Of a stretch of 35,759 nt of DNA, positions 6,722-15,370 are shown one piece after another. A program made the position numbers and the translations under genes. Source of the DNA: a virus; IMG/VR virus record IMGVR_UViG_3300044535_000639, positions 1 to 35,759 of that record. One strand, 5' to 3'. Position 1 is the first letter of the stretch; each line of letters begins with the position of its first letter. The notes under the pieces were generated by a model. It made no database searches, was not told where the DNA came from, and was given only the letters and a program-made list of their open reading frames with translations.

Positions 6722-8019
6722 TGGCTCAATTTAATACCAGTAATAATGCGTTCCAAGCTGGAAATAAGACACTATTTGAAGTTAATCAAATAGCTACATC
6801 CAATGGGGATCTAGTAACAGATAGCAATAGATTTCCTATTGCATTTGATCCTCTAGCATTAGATGCATTTGGTCGTTTTAGAATGTCAACACCGCTGACA
6901 CTATTTGATTCGTCTCACAGATATCGTGATAATGGATTATGGGTTACATCGAATACTGCTGGCACAACATATGCTCATAATGCCAATCAAGGCCTTGTTG
7001 ATTTAAATCTTCCTACTACAGCAGACGCAGAGATCGTACGAGAGACGACAAAGGTCTTTGCATATCAGCCTGGTAAGTCTCTTCTTGTTTTAAACACATT
7101 TGTTGCTACTGAACCAAAGGCCAATCTGCGCCAGCGCATTGGATATTTTGGAGCACAGAACGGAATCTACTTTGAAATCGATGGGATAACAGCGTATTTT
7201 GTCAAAAGATCATATGTAACTGGATCTGTAGTAGAAACACGAGTTGCTCAGGCCGATTGGAATAACAATACATTATCGAGTTTAGATCTCTCAAAAGCTC
7301 ATATTATGTGGATGGATATTGAATGGCTTGGTGTTGGCTCTGTTCGCTGTGGATTTGTCATAGACGGTAAATTTATTCATTGTCATTCGTTTCATCATGC
7401 CAACATAATTGCATCAACTTATATTACAACTGCAACTCTTCCGCTTCGCTATGAGATGAAAAATACTGGAACGACCGCAAGCGCATCTACACTTAAACAA
7501 ATATGTTCAACTGTAATTTCAGAAGGAGGCTATAATCTTTTTGGAATACAACAAGCAGTTGGTACACCAGTTGAAACACCAAGAACACTTGGCACGACCG
7601 GCACATTTTATCCTGTAATATCGCTCCGTCTTAAAAGCTCGCCAAATCGATTAGACGCAATTGCAATCATAACAGCACTTTCAATTATACCAATGACATC
7701 TGGTGCATACAACTGGCAACTAAGAGCAACAGGAGCCACAACTGGCGGTACGTGGGTAAGTGCTGGGGATGATAGCGCTGTTGAATATAATGTTACAGGC
7801 ACATCATTTGCCGGTGGCAGAGTTCTTGCAAGCGGTTTTTTCAAAGAAACAAACCAAAGTATGACCCAAATTGATATTCCAAAAGAAGCACTTTTTAAGT
7901 TTCAATTAGAAAGAAATAGTTTAACTACAACACCGCTTGAACTTACACTCGCGGTAGCTTCTAATAGTAGTAATGATACTTTACTTGCTTCAATGGATTG
8001 GGAAGAAGTTAGCCGTTAA
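6721..8019 (+). CDS. Virion structural protein, 432 aa
   Basis: ATG 6721 lies on the final base of the previous stop (TAATG). The protein has few charges, many Thr/Ser/Gly/Asn, and long runs of alternating hydrophobic residues, typical of beta-sandwich virion proteins. A block DAFGRFRMSTPLTLFDS followed by HRY is characteristic of structural proteins I remember from T4-like cyanophages and marine phages. No catalytic motif, signal peptide or membrane segment. The following intergenic region has a late-promoter box. It may be a tail-fibre, whisker or head-decoration component; I cannot say which. Confidence 0.75.
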   Translation: MAQFNTSNNAFQAGNKTLFEVNQIATSNGDLVTDSNRFPIAFDPLALDAFGRFRMSTPLTLFDSSHRYRDNGLWVTSNTAGTTYAHNANQGLVDLNLPTTADAEIVRETTKVFAYQPGKSLLVLNTFVATEPKANLRQRIGYFGAQNGIYFEIDGITAYFVKRSYVTGSVVETRVAQADWNNNTLSSLDLSKAHIMWMDIEWLGVGSVRCGFVIDGKFIHCHSFHHANIIASTYITTATLPLRYEMKNTGTTASASTLKQICSTVISEGGYNLFGIQQAVGTPVETPRTLGTTGTFYPVISLRLKSSPNRLDAIAIITALSIIPMTSGAYNWQLRATGATTGGTWVSAGDDSAVEYNVTGTSFAGGRVLASGFFKETNQSMTQIDIPKEALFKFQLERNSLTTTPLELTLAVASNSSNDTLLASMDWEEVSR

Positions 8020-8031
8020 GAGTTTTCTTGT

Positions 8032-8039
8032 TATAAATA
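8032..8039 (+). promoter_or_regulatory. Late promoter TATAAATA
   Basis: An exact match to the T4 late-promoter consensus TATAAATA in the 82-base gap between two structural genes, about 60 bases before the ATG at 8102. Exact match and position make it the best late promoter in the window. Confidence 0.7.
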
Positions 8040-8101
8040 CATGTACGGTTAGGCTACGTGCAATCCCGTTTGTGTAACAGATAAGCCCAAGGGAAACTCT
8101 G

Positions 8102-9916
8102 ATGGAAGACAAAGAAGTAAAAGACAAGACTGTACCGGTTAAAGCGCCTGAGAAAAACCTCAAGAAGCCGACTGGGAAATCTGCAACAGGTAAACCATTA
8201 GACGGTATCGACATCAATCCTCAGCTCAATGACGTGAGTACCAATGGTAACCTGCTAAAAATACGCAAAGAGGATTCCGTAGACCTAACTGCTCCCGTAA
8301 TTCAAGAGCGTAAAGCCTTGACATTACCACAGCGTCAGAAGCGTTCGCGCCAACTAAGAGCACGTGAACCACGCATGATTAGAGCACGTGAAGTTGCTAA
8401 AACAAAACTTGCAGGCCCAAGTAAAATAGAACAAAGAGCAATGGCCCACGCCCGTGCTTTTGTCAAGGCTAGAGTATCACCTCGTAAAGTTCCTTACTCA
8501 GAGCTGACAACATCTGAAAAAATTCAAGTAGATACTGCAGTAGCAAAGAAGACGAAGCTGATCAAGAGGATCGCTGCCCGTCTACTTCCACGTGTACGCA
8601 AGGCAGAGTTCGAAAGACTCAAGTCCTTCCGTAACGGTGAGAAACTACAAGATCTATCAACACAGAATCCGGCATCGCAAGGCATTATGCCTAAGGTGAC
8701 CGAAGAGATGTCACACCTGTTCAATACACTTGATGGTGCTGACACTAACTCGCTTATTTCTATCATCGAAGATACGATTAAGCAGTTTAATAGTGACAAT
8801 AACCCTATGGGTGAACAACTTAAGAAGATGCTTAATGCAGTTCTTCCTGAGGATGTTATAACCGAGTCACTTTTAAAGAAATCAGAAAAAACTGGCATTG
8901 CTTTCTCTACACTGAAAGAAGTGTTCGAACGCGGAGAATACTCTTGGGATGCATCCAACCGGATGACCCAGGAGCAATTCGCGTTTGCACGGGTGAATTC
9001 CTATATTGCCAAGGGTAAAGCATGGCATATGGATGCTGATGTTCGTGAAGAGAAGGTTGTTAATGCCAAACTAGACGAGTCGTTTGCTGCATTCCTTGAA
9101 GCGAGTGTCGGTACTACTGCACGCAAGAAGATCGAAGTAGTAGACCGTCCTCCTGCCAGCCAAGCAATCAAGACGCGCCAACAAGAGATCCAAAAAAAGA
9201 TTATTGATGAGTCTGGTAATACACCTTATGTAAGACCACATATCGAAAAGGGTTCTACTAGTCAATCTGGTTGGAAAGCATCTAATAAGCACGGTAATGT
9301 AAAGTACTTTGGCAAAGCATTCAAGGCATCAGCTATGAAGCATGCCGGTATATCTGAAGCTGCCGAAAAGCATCCGATTGTAAAAGAATATAACGCCCTT
9401 AAGAAACACGATATTAAGACTCTTCGTAATATGATTGCGCGGAGCGGTGGAGTTGTTGATACCTCTGGTTTTAAATCTAAAGATCACGCAGCATCACACA
9501 TCATTCGTTCAAAGCATGGTAATAAAAAAGTAGATGCTGCATTTGGATTTAAAGAAGATACTGCCGCGGATCGTGAGATCGGTACAGATGCACTAGTAAA
9601 GAAATACAAGAAGGATACACCAGGTCAGAAGTCAAACCTAGATGAGTCATTCAATATGGCATGGACATCCGGTATTGGCGTGACTCTATCGGCTGCCGAT
9701 TGTGGTATCCAGATCAAAGGTGGTTTCGCTTTACATCCTGATGTTATCGAGCAGATGCAATCAGATGCATTTGACGAAGAAGTTAGATCGGCCGATATTG
9801 AAGGTGTTATAGTTCGTACTGCTGACGGTAAAACAATTGTTCGCAAACAAAAAAGAAATCGTAAGATTATCGGTACCGGCAACCTAACTGATGGAAAACC
9901 AGATGATACGATTTAA
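8102..9916 (+). CDS. Large basic virion-associated protein, 604 aa
   Basis: Residues 1-60 are Lys/Pro-rich and disordered. Residues 75-180 are strongly basic and helical (LPQRQKRSRQLRAREP, ELTTSEKIQVDTAVAKK, RIAARLLPRVRKAEFERLKS), as in a family of internal virion proteins I remember from T4-like cyanophages. Two later segments, KLDESFAAFLEAS and SNLDESFNMAWTSG, repeat an LDESF element. A region around residues 430-480 alternates Lys/His helices (KHDIKTLRNMIARSGGV). This looks like a DNA-contacting head or prohead-core component. Ribosome site GGGAAA near 8090; the gene has its own late promoter. It overlaps the next gene. Confidence 0.75.
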   Translation: MEDKEVKDKTVPVKAPEKNLKKPTGKSATGKPLDGIDINPQLNDVSTNGNLLKIRKEDSVDLTAPVIQERKALTLPQRQKRSRQLRAREPRMIRAREVAKTKLAGPSKIEQRAMAHARAFVKARVSPRKVPYSELTTSEKIQVDTAVAKKTKLIKRIAARLLPRVRKAEFERLKSFRNGEKLQDLSTQNPASQGIMPKVTEEMSHLFNTLDGADTNSLISIIEDTIKQFNSDNNPMGEQLKKMLNAVLPEDVITESLLKKSEKTGIAFSTLKEVFERGEYSWDASNRMTQEQFAFARVNSYIAKGKAWHMDADVREEKVVNAKLDESFAAFLEASVGTTARKKIEVVDRPPASQAIKTRQQEIQKKIIDESGNTPYVRPHIEKGSTSQSGWKASNKHGNVKYFGKAFKASAMKHAGISEAAEKHPIVKEYNALKKHDIKTLRNMIARSGGVVDTSGFKSKDHAASHIIRSKHGNKKVDAAFGFKEDTAADREIGTDALVKKYKKDTPGQKSNLDESFNMAWTSGIGVTLSAADCGIQIKGGFALHPDVIEQMQSDAFDEEVRSADIEGVIVRTADGKTIVRKQKRNRKIIGTGNLTDGKPDDTI

Positions 9917-10196
9917 AGACTTTATCACTGAAAGAGGAGCGGACTCTAAAGGCCATTTCATTGCGACTGAAAAAGGCGCAGGGATGACATCAAAGGGTGT
10001 CAAGGCATTTCGTGCCAAGAACCCGGGGTCAAAGCTTCAGACTGCCGTTACAGGTAAAGTCAAGCCAGGATCCAAAGATGCAGGCAGACGCAAGTCATTC
10101 TGTGCTCGTATGTCAGGTATGCCAGGTCCTATGAAGGACGAGAAGGGCAGACCAACAAGAAAAGCAATGTCATTAAGAAGATGGAAGTGCAACTGA
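9903..10196 (+). CDS. Small basic protein with capsid-targeting-like N-terminus, 97 aa
   Basis: Start at ATG 9903 rather than 9891 because it yields MIRFKDFITERG, the [YF]xxF[IL]xE pattern of T4 capsid-targeting peptides, with a gp21-type cut expected after ITE. The remainder is short, basic and Gly/Lys-rich. It has a conserved-looking ending KDAGRRKSFCARMSGMPGPM and then RKAMSLRRWKC, which I recall as a small phage domain (DUF6321). It sits between two head-associated genes and overlaps both. A DNA-binding internal head protein is the natural inference. Confidence 0.75.
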   Translation: MIRFKDFITERGADSKGHFIATEKGAGMTSKGVKAFRAKNPGSKLQTAVTGKVKPGSKDAGRRKSFCARMSGMPGPMKDEKGRPTRKAMSLRRWKCN

Positions 10197-10633
10197 TGGA
10201 AGAGATTACAAACCCACTCAAGGTAGCTTTTGCTGATACCTATGCATTATATGTGAAAGCACAAAACTATCACTGGAACGTAGAAGGACCTATGTTCCCT
10301 ATGTACCATGATTTCTTCGGTAACATATACGAAGAAGTTGGTGAAACAATTGATGCATTTGCAGAACAAATTCGTGCAGCTGGAGCATATGCACCTGGCG
10401 CGTTTAGCCGTTTTGCAGAACTTTCTAATATTCAAGACGAAGTCTTAGTTAGTCTTGTTCCTGCTCAGATGGTATCAAATCTTTATATGGATAATGTCAA
10501 GGTTATTGATTCGCTTAATGCTGTACGTGATATTGCCGAAAAATATTCTGAACGTGGTCTGGTTAACTTCCTTGAAGGAAGACTAGATGCACATAAGAAA
10601 CATGCATGGATGCTTAAGGCAACAATGAAATGA
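10196..10633 (+). CDS. dps: Dps-family ferritin (DNA protection protein), 145 aa
   Basis: Start at ATG 10196 (TGATG junction) fits the family better than ATG 10181. NYHWNVEGP is the Dps signature. His26, His38, Asp53 and Glu57 have the same spacing (12, 15, 4) as the ferroxidase ligands H51, H63, D78 and E82 of E. coli Dps, so the iron-oxidising centre looks complete. Dps forms a 12-subunit shell that oxidises and stores iron with peroxide and protects DNA. The protein lacks a basic N-terminal tail, so direct DNA binding is less likely. It lies inside the head-gene block and is translationally coupled on both sides. Confidence 0.9.
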   Translation: MEEITNPLKVAFADTYALYVKAQNYHWNVEGPMFPMYHDFFGNIYEEVGETIDAFAEQIRAAGAYAPGAFSRFAELSNIQDEVLVSLVPAQMVSNLYMDNVKVIDSLNAVRDIAEKYSERGLVNFLEGRLDAHKKHAWMLKATMK

Positions 10634-11220
10634 ATTATAGATCGGTAGAATCTAAGATCAGAGACGTATTGGAAGGATTGCAACCTAAGCATTTGCTTGG
10701 TAAAGAATCCGACCAAAACGACCAGATCGCTATAGGTTCTTACACGACAAAGATGTTCGACATGTCGCCTGATGCACAGATCATATTTGCTGATCTGCCT
10801 AAGGATACAGATCCTGAATCGGCCGAGGTTGCTGCTCTTAATCTTGACAGACTGTTTGGTATCCACAAGCATGTTGTCAATACAAAGATGGCATCGCAAT
10901 CTGATATCAATACTGCAGAAGATTGTGTAGAAAAGATTAAAAATGCTGCCGAGGGTATGAACCAACCTAAGGTTGCTGATATTGCTGATGACCATTTGAA
11001 TGATATCAAAACTTTTGCCAAGGAACATCCTAGTGTTATCGAGCCGGACGACTACGTCCATCCGGCTGACGATCCTAGGTTTCATAGTGGGCCAAAAGGT
11101 AATAAGCCGGATCCAATTGCTGGACCGCAAGGTGATCGCGATATAGATAATGTGAAGAATTATTTGATTAGAAGATCAAAAGCGGCACAACGCAAGATTA
11201 AAATTATAGACGTAGATTAA
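10630..11220 (+). CDS. Hypothetical late protein, 196 aa
   Basis: Begins with an ATGA overlap to dps. The N-terminus MNYRSVESKIRDVLEG recalls short helical leaders seen on several phage head-associated proteins. The middle is acidic and helical (NTAEDCVEKIKNAAEGM), and the C-terminal third is Pro/Asp/Gly-rich with a basic end (RRSKAAQRKIKI). No motif known to me. The next gene follows after an ACGGAGTC ribosome site that recurs in this region. Location argues for a head or internal virion role. Confidence 0.65.
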   Translation: MNYRSVESKIRDVLEGLQPKHLLGKESDQNDQIAIGSYTTKMFDMSPDAQIIFADLPKDTDPESAEVAALNLDRLFGIHKHVVNTKMASQSDINTAEDCVEKIKNAAEGMNQPKVADIADDHLNDIKTFAKEHPSVIEPDDYVHPADDPRFHSGPKGNKPDPIAGPQGDRDIDNVKNYLIRRSKAAQRKIKIIDVD

Positions 11221-11232
11221 CGGAGTCAGAAG

Positions 11233-12975
11233 ATGTTTACAAGAAATATTAAAGATACATTCACAGCTAATCTTCTGAATGCCGTTTCTGGCGTTCTAGG
11301 TGAGGCAAAGAAGTGCAAAGATTGCGGTTGCGCAAAGTGCACATGCGATGATGCAGAAGATCAACCTGAAGAAACAAAAGAAGGTTATGTCAGCCATGCA
11401 CAGCGTAAAGCAGTGTGGGCAAACCGTGCCGACGATGGCAAGGGACATCCTGATAAGAAGAAAAAGATGAAGGAAGAAGCCGAGGTAGAAGAAGGTTATA
11501 TGCCTACTAATGACATGCCTTCTGAAAAAGATCGTAAGACCGCCGGTAAGCTTGGTGATCTACTAAAGCGTGAGCGTGATGCCAAAGAAAAGAAAGAGCC
11601 TAACGGCGTCAAGACCGAAGATACTGATATGCCATGGGCTGAGGATCCTAATAATCCTACTCGTAAAGCCGGCGTGCGTAAGGATGAGTACGGTAATAAG
11701 GTAAAGAACGTTGCTAAACATCTTGCTAAGAAGGCAATGAAGGCCAACGAAGAAGTAGAAGAGATTGAAGAAAAGCGCGGATTGTGGGATAACATCCATG
11801 CTAAACGCAAGCGTATCAAAGCTGGTTCAGGTGAGCGTATGCGTAAGCCTGGATCTGAAGGTGCACCATCTGCTGCAGATCTAAAGGCATCTCAGAAAGA
11901 AGAAGTGTCGCTTGATGGTGCATTCGAGCAGATTGATGAGATCTCAAAGGCAACAATGGGTCGCTATATCAATAAAGCTAAAGATTCGATTGATACTGCT
12001 TCTTATAGACAAGGCCACAAAGAAGCTCATGGCAGTTCATCAAAGCCTCTTGAAAAGAAACTCACAAAGCGCCATAAGGGTATTGAGACTGCTGTCAAGA
12101 AGTTGACTAAAGAAGACGCAGAGCAGATTGATGAACTCTCAAAGGATACAATGGGTCGGTACATCAACAAGGCTGCCACGAAAATGGGCAGTCAAGGTGT
12201 TACAGCCGGTCTCAAGATTGCTGCAGACGAAAAGTCAAGCAAGAACTTCAAGGACATGGGCAAGCGCGAAAAGGGTATTAAACTTGCTGTTAGCAAGCTG
12301 ACCAAGGAAGAGCAAGACTTTGTTGATTCGCTGAACGATACTGATATCGAACAGATTGATGAACTTTCAAAGGCAACAATGGGTTCTTATATTAAGAAGG
12401 CATCGGGTGCTGAACAGCCAAAGAATGTAATGTCACCAAAGAATATTCCATTGACAAAGATTGCTGCGTATCAAGGTGACAGTGAAACAGGACACTTTGG
12501 CAATAGATTTAATCAAGCAACTTACGACAAGGCAGATCGTCTTCGTAAGAACCGCTCACAAGGAATCACAAGAGCTGCTGATAAACTTGCCAAGGAAGAA
12601 ACAGAAATCACCGAAGCGCGCGGTCGTCCAAGAAAGGCCGGTGCCAGGGACTTCACGATCCATCCGAAGACTAAAGAAAAGTTGATGCATAATAATCCTG
12701 AGCATATGAAGAGGATTGAAAGACTTCAAAAAACTGGTATGCTACAGAAACCAAAGACTGAAGCAGGTCAGCACATCATGAATCAGCTTCAAAAGGCCAA
12801 AACGTCGATGACTGGCGGAACTATAATCAACTTCACACATGGTGATTCCAAGCATGTTTCTGGTACTCATGCTGCAAGACTTCTTGATAAGTATGCTGGA
12901 ATGAAACCAAATGAGAAGGAAACCTTCCAAAAGAAGATCGGCCACTCACACGAAAATCTTAAAAGCGAGTTATGA
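11233..12975 (+). CDS. Large Lys/Glu-rich repeat protein, 580 aa, probably virion or prohead-associated
   Basis: CGGAG precedes ATG 11233. Residues 31-48 carry a Cys cluster (KCKDCGCAKCTC), a likely zinc or metal site. A long low-complexity Lys/Glu region follows to about residue 230. Three related units then start at residues 232, 297 and 373, each beginning EQIDE[IL]SK-x-TMG-x-YI-x-KA and ending AxxKLxKE. The last 100 residues are basic, with a His-rich segment (HGDSKHVSGTHAARLLDKY). The composition recalls T4 prohead-core or internal proteins, and VLGEA near residue 22-26 offers a gp21-like [IL]xE site. Function otherwise unknown. Confidence 0.75.
   Translation: MFTRNIKDTFTANLLNAVSGVLGEAKKCKDCGCAKCTCDDAEDQPEETKEGYVSHAQRKAVWANRADDGKGHPDKKKKMKEEAEVEEGYMPTNDMPSEKDRKTAGKLGDLLKRERDAKEKKEPNGVKTEDTDMPWAEDPNNPTRKAGVRKDEYGNKVKNVAKHLAKKAMKANEEVEEIEEKRGLWDNIHAKRKRIKAGSGERMRKPGSEGAPSAADLKASQKEEVSLDGAFEQIDEISKATMGRYINKAKDSIDTASYRQGHKEAHGSSSKPLEKKLTKRHKGIETAVKKLTKEDAEQIDELSKDTMGRYINKAATKMGSQGVTAGLKIAADEKSSKNFKDMGKREKGIKLAVSKLTKEEQDFVDSLNDTDIEQIDELSKATMGSYIKKASGAEQPKNVMSPKNIPLTKIAAYQGDSETGHFGNRFNQATYDKADRLRKNRSQGITRAADKLAKEETEITEARGRPRKAGARDFTIHPKTKEKLMHNNPEHMKRIERLQKTGMLQKPKTEAGQHIMNQLQKAKTSMTGGTIINFTHGDSKHVSGTHAARLLDKYAGMKPNEKETFQKKIGHSHENLKSEL
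11926..12606 (+). repeat. Three tandem coding repeats (EQIDELSK units)
   Basis: Within the 580-residue protein, units begin at 11926, 12121 and 12349 (65, 76 and about 86 codons). Each opens with GAG/GAA CAG ATT GAT GA and encodes ELSKxTMGxYIxKA, then a variable Lys-rich spacer, then a KGI/A..KLTKE end. The DNA has drifted between copies while the peptide pattern stays, so the repeats are old and under selection. A single related unit occurs in the protein at 2939. Confidence 0.75.
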
Positions 12976-12976
12976 T

Positions 12977-13174
12977 ATGGCTATTAACGTAGGCAATCTT
13001 GTAATCAACGGAACTACTGTAATCGAAAATGGTGCATCTGTAGACAAAGAAATTGTCATTGTCGAGAAACCATCAGTACAAGAAAACGGTACAGTGATGG
13101 TCAATGGAAAACCAAAAAGATTTCATAAAAGAATGTCTCAGTATATGATTGATATGCTAACAACAGAAGAATGA
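12977..13174 (+). CDS. Small beta-rich protein, 65 aa
   Basis: ATG 12977 follows the previous stop by one base. The peptide MAINVGNLVINGTTVIENGA alternates hydrophobic and polar residues, with further NG turns, and then a Lys-rich C-terminus (KPKRFHKRMSQYM). It resembles a small beta-structured virion or regulatory peptide. The stop codon overlaps a late-promoter box (13173-13180). Function unknown. Confidence 0.65.
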   Translation: MAINVGNLVINGTTVIENGASVDKEIVIVEKPSVQENGTVMVNGKPKRFHKRMSQYMIDMLTTEE

Positions 13175-13180
13175 TAAATA
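13173..13180 (+). promoter_or_regulatory. Candidate late promoter GATAAATA
   Basis: GATAAATA overlaps the stop of the preceding gene and stands 26 bases before the structural gene at 13206, which has its own CAGGAGAAG ribosome site. Same form as the box at 3469. Confidence 0.6.
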
Positions 13181-13205
13181 AAAGAAAGTTTACAGGAGAA
13201 GTAAA

Positions 13206-14033
13206 ATGGCACAATGGGGTAATACGGATGATGCTGCGAACTCAGTCTTATGGGCTACTACAGCAGTAAATCTGACACCAAACACAGATAACCAAACAGC
13301 ATTGTTTGGCAATACAACTGCATCAGCATTCTTAAACAATGGTGTTGCTATGCAGAAGACAGTTGGCCAATTCGGTCTAGACGCAACTGAAATTGCAGTA
13401 TCCAACGCATCGGTTGTTGCATACGAAACAACATTTGCAGGTTCAGGCTACTCGGCTAACGCTACAGTAACTGTCGGTGGTAACGCTACAGCAAATGGAC
13501 TAAATACCGGTGGACGTCTATCGGTTCTAGCAGTTCTTGCTGGTAACTCATATACAACACCACCTGCTGTAACTGTTGCAGCACCTACTGCACAAGCATT
13601 CAATGCTAACTCAGCGGTTACTAATGCTACAGACGCTATTGCGATCACAACTGCAAACAGCATCTTCCTTCCAAATGACAAGGTAACATATACTGTTGCT
13701 GCTGGTAATACTGCACTGACAAATCTGACTTCAGGTTCGCAGTACTTTATCAAGACATCAAATACAACAGCCGTTACACTGTCGCTTACACAGGGTGGAG
13801 ATACAATCGATCTTACTAAGGGATTGACCGAAGCAGGCCACTCACTAACTGGTGAAACTGCTACAGCCGTAGCAACAATCTCTGGTGTTTCGAAAGGTGC
13901 TGCTCACACTGGTTGGGTACTTCGCACAGTTGGCCAAGGCGGTCGTGCTGGACGTGTTCAATATGAAACACTGGTTGCGATGGGTGGAAATCTTTCGACA
14001 GACGCTGAAGACACAATCCTGAAGGACGCATAA
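13206..14033 (+). CDS. Virion structural protein, 275 aa
   Basis: Strong ribosome site (CAGGAGAAG) and a late-promoter box upstream indicate high late expression. Codon use is biased to a restricted set, also a sign of abundance. Composition is Ala/Thr/Asn/Gly-rich with almost no Lys or His. The start MAQWGNTDDAANSVLWATTA is a type I recall from structural proteins of T4-like cyanophages. The middle has VTVGGNATANGLNTGG-like beta repeats, and the C-terminus ends GGRAGRVQYETLVAMG. Exact place in the particle is unknown. No enzyme motif is present. Confidence 0.8.
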   Translation: MAQWGNTDDAANSVLWATTAVNLTPNTDNQTALFGNTTASAFLNNGVAMQKTVGQFGLDATEIAVSNASVVAYETTFAGSGYSANATVTVGGNATANGLNTGGRLSVLAVLAGNSYTTPPAVTVAAPTAQAFNANSAVTNATDAIAITTANSIFLPNDKVTYTVAAGNTALTNLTSGSQYFIKTSNTTAVTLSLTQGGDTIDLTKGLTEAGHSLTGETATAVATISGVSKGAAHTGWVLRTVGQGGRAGRVQYETLVAMGGNLSTDAEDTILKDA

Positions 14034-14036
14034 TAA

Positions 14037-14288
14037 ATGGTTGATCGTGCCAAGAAAATTAATGAACTTACTTCGATTGGCACGGCCAACACGTCGATTG
14101 CTAGCGGAGATCTCTTCATTGTTGAGGATGTCTCCGCTAACACGACCAAATACGCTCCATTATCCACACTTCGTAAAGCAATAGTACAAGGCCCGTACGC
14201 AGATGATGCCGCGGCAAATACAGCGGGTGTCATTCTTGGGCAACTATACTATACTGCGGCAGGGGTTGTTAAAGTAAGAATTGCATAA
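14037..14288 (+). CDS. Small structural protein, 83 aa
   Basis: ATG 14037 is three bases after the previous stop. The pattern VDRAKKINELTSI...IASGDLFIVEDVSA...KYAPLSTLRKAI is the kind found at the start of phage tail-fibre or attachment-related proteins, where a short alpha-helix is followed by a GDLFIVEDxS strand. The end, GQLYYTAAGVVKVRIA, is also beta. Coupled to the next gene by TAATG. Likely a tail or virion component; not proven. Confidence 0.7.
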   Translation: MVDRAKKINELTSIGTANTSIASGDLFIVEDVSANTTKYAPLSTLRKAIVQGPYADDAAANTAGVILGQLYYTAAGVVKVRIA

Positions 14289-14677
14289 TGATTGATAAAA
14301 TTGATGAAACGAACTTTCTATTGTTCGCTGCGAAACATTATGATAACCCCCAGTGTTTTGACACCCTAGAATTTTACGAGGATCTATCTAGATTCAAGTA
14401 TATTAAAAGATTACTTAACCGTTACGAAGAGTCTGGCGATCTTAAAGAACGTCTGATTATTAACCACCTGATAATTTTATATAATGTATTTGGTACTGCT
14501 ACGACAAAGATGTTGTTCTTTAAACTAGACGGCCAACTTCATCTATTGAAGCCGTTTATTGTTTTGATGGGCCAAATGCCTGATGTAATTCGTGGTATAG
14601 GAATAGAAAATAAAACTATAATCAGTTCTGATATCCCTATGGATGAGAAGATAGTACAGATACTAAGGAAGATTTAA
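14288..14677 (+). CDS. Conserved T4-type protein (ETNFLLFAAKHYDNP), 129 aa
   Basis: Begins on the TAATG junction with the previous gene. The N-terminus IDETNFLLFAAKHYDNPQC is a well-conserved block I remember from many T4-like phages in proteins of about 130 residues with no known function (annotated only with a DUF number). The rest is helical and mixed-charge. Gene order next to the MSQLKGI-type protein is also commonly kept. Function unknown. Confidence 0.8.
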   Translation: MIDKIDETNFLLFAAKHYDNPQCFDTLEFYEDLSRFKYIKRLLNRYEESGDLKERLIINHLIILYNVFGTATTKMLFFKLDGQLHLLKPFIVLMGQMPDVIRGIGIENKTIISSDIPMDEKIVQILRKI

Positions 14678-15369
14678 TGGCTAAAGATCCAAGAGAATAC
14701 GGATACGAAGGTGAGATGGTGATGTCTCAGCTAAAAGGTATCATGAATCATGCTAAGCAACTTCATGATATGCTTGAGCCAAGTACAGATCTTCCAGAGT
14801 GGGTTCAATCAAAGATCACTCTTGCTTATGATTACATGCAAACGGCTGCCGACTATATGGCAACCGAGATGAGCGAAGAAGTAAACGTAGACAAGTATGC
14901 TGATTCGTTAATCAAGCGCGATAAACAAAATCTTAGTAAAAGACATGTAGTTCATGCAGCTCGCGTTGCAGGCGTAGATCATAAGAAACTTTTAACTGCT
15001 GTTCAGATGAAAGTAGGCCGCATTAAAGAAGAAGTTACTCACTCTGTACATGTCAAGACATATGACTCACAAGGTCAAAAGCAGATGAACTCACCAGAGT
15101 TCAAGAAGCATGTTACTGCACACGGTGGTGAACTAGATTATCCTTCTGACAAGGGTGCAGCATTCAAGTTTAAGTCAGCATCACATGCTGCAGCATTTCA
15201 TCGTGGTGTCCAATCAAAGTTTAAAGAACTTGATTCTGAACATGATATGCATGAAGACATGGCAATGGGAACTGGCCCTGTAAACGTTGCTGCTAATGTA
15301 GCCAATCCTGATAATAAAAAACTGTTTACTAAACCAATGAAGAGATTTAAAAGCTTTAAGGCTAAATAA
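14677..15369 (+). CDS. Two-part virion-associated protein, 230 aa
   Basis: TAATG junction with the previous gene. Residues 13-70 carry EMVMSQLKGIMNHAKQLHDM, then LPEWVQSKITLAYDYMQTAADYM, a helical block common in T4-like phage proteins of unknown function. Residues 115-190 hold a separate basic/aromatic part (SVHVKTYDSQ, SPEFKKHVTAHGG, FKSASHAAAFHRGV). The C-terminus is Lys/Phe-rich. Two domains joined by a short linker are the simplest reading. It lies at the junction of the virion block and the lysis block. Confidence 0.75.
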   Translation: MAKDPREYGYEGEMVMSQLKGIMNHAKQLHDMLEPSTDLPEWVQSKITLAYDYMQTAADYMATEMSEEVNVDKYADSLIKRDKQNLSKRHVVHAARVAGVDHKKLLTAVQMKVGRIKEEVTHSVHVKTYDSQGQKQMNSPEFKKHVTAHGGELDYPSDKGAAFKFKSASHAAAFHRGVQSKFKELDSEHDMHEDMAMGTGPVNVAANVANPDNKKLFTKPMKRFKSFKAK

Positions 15370-15370
15370 T

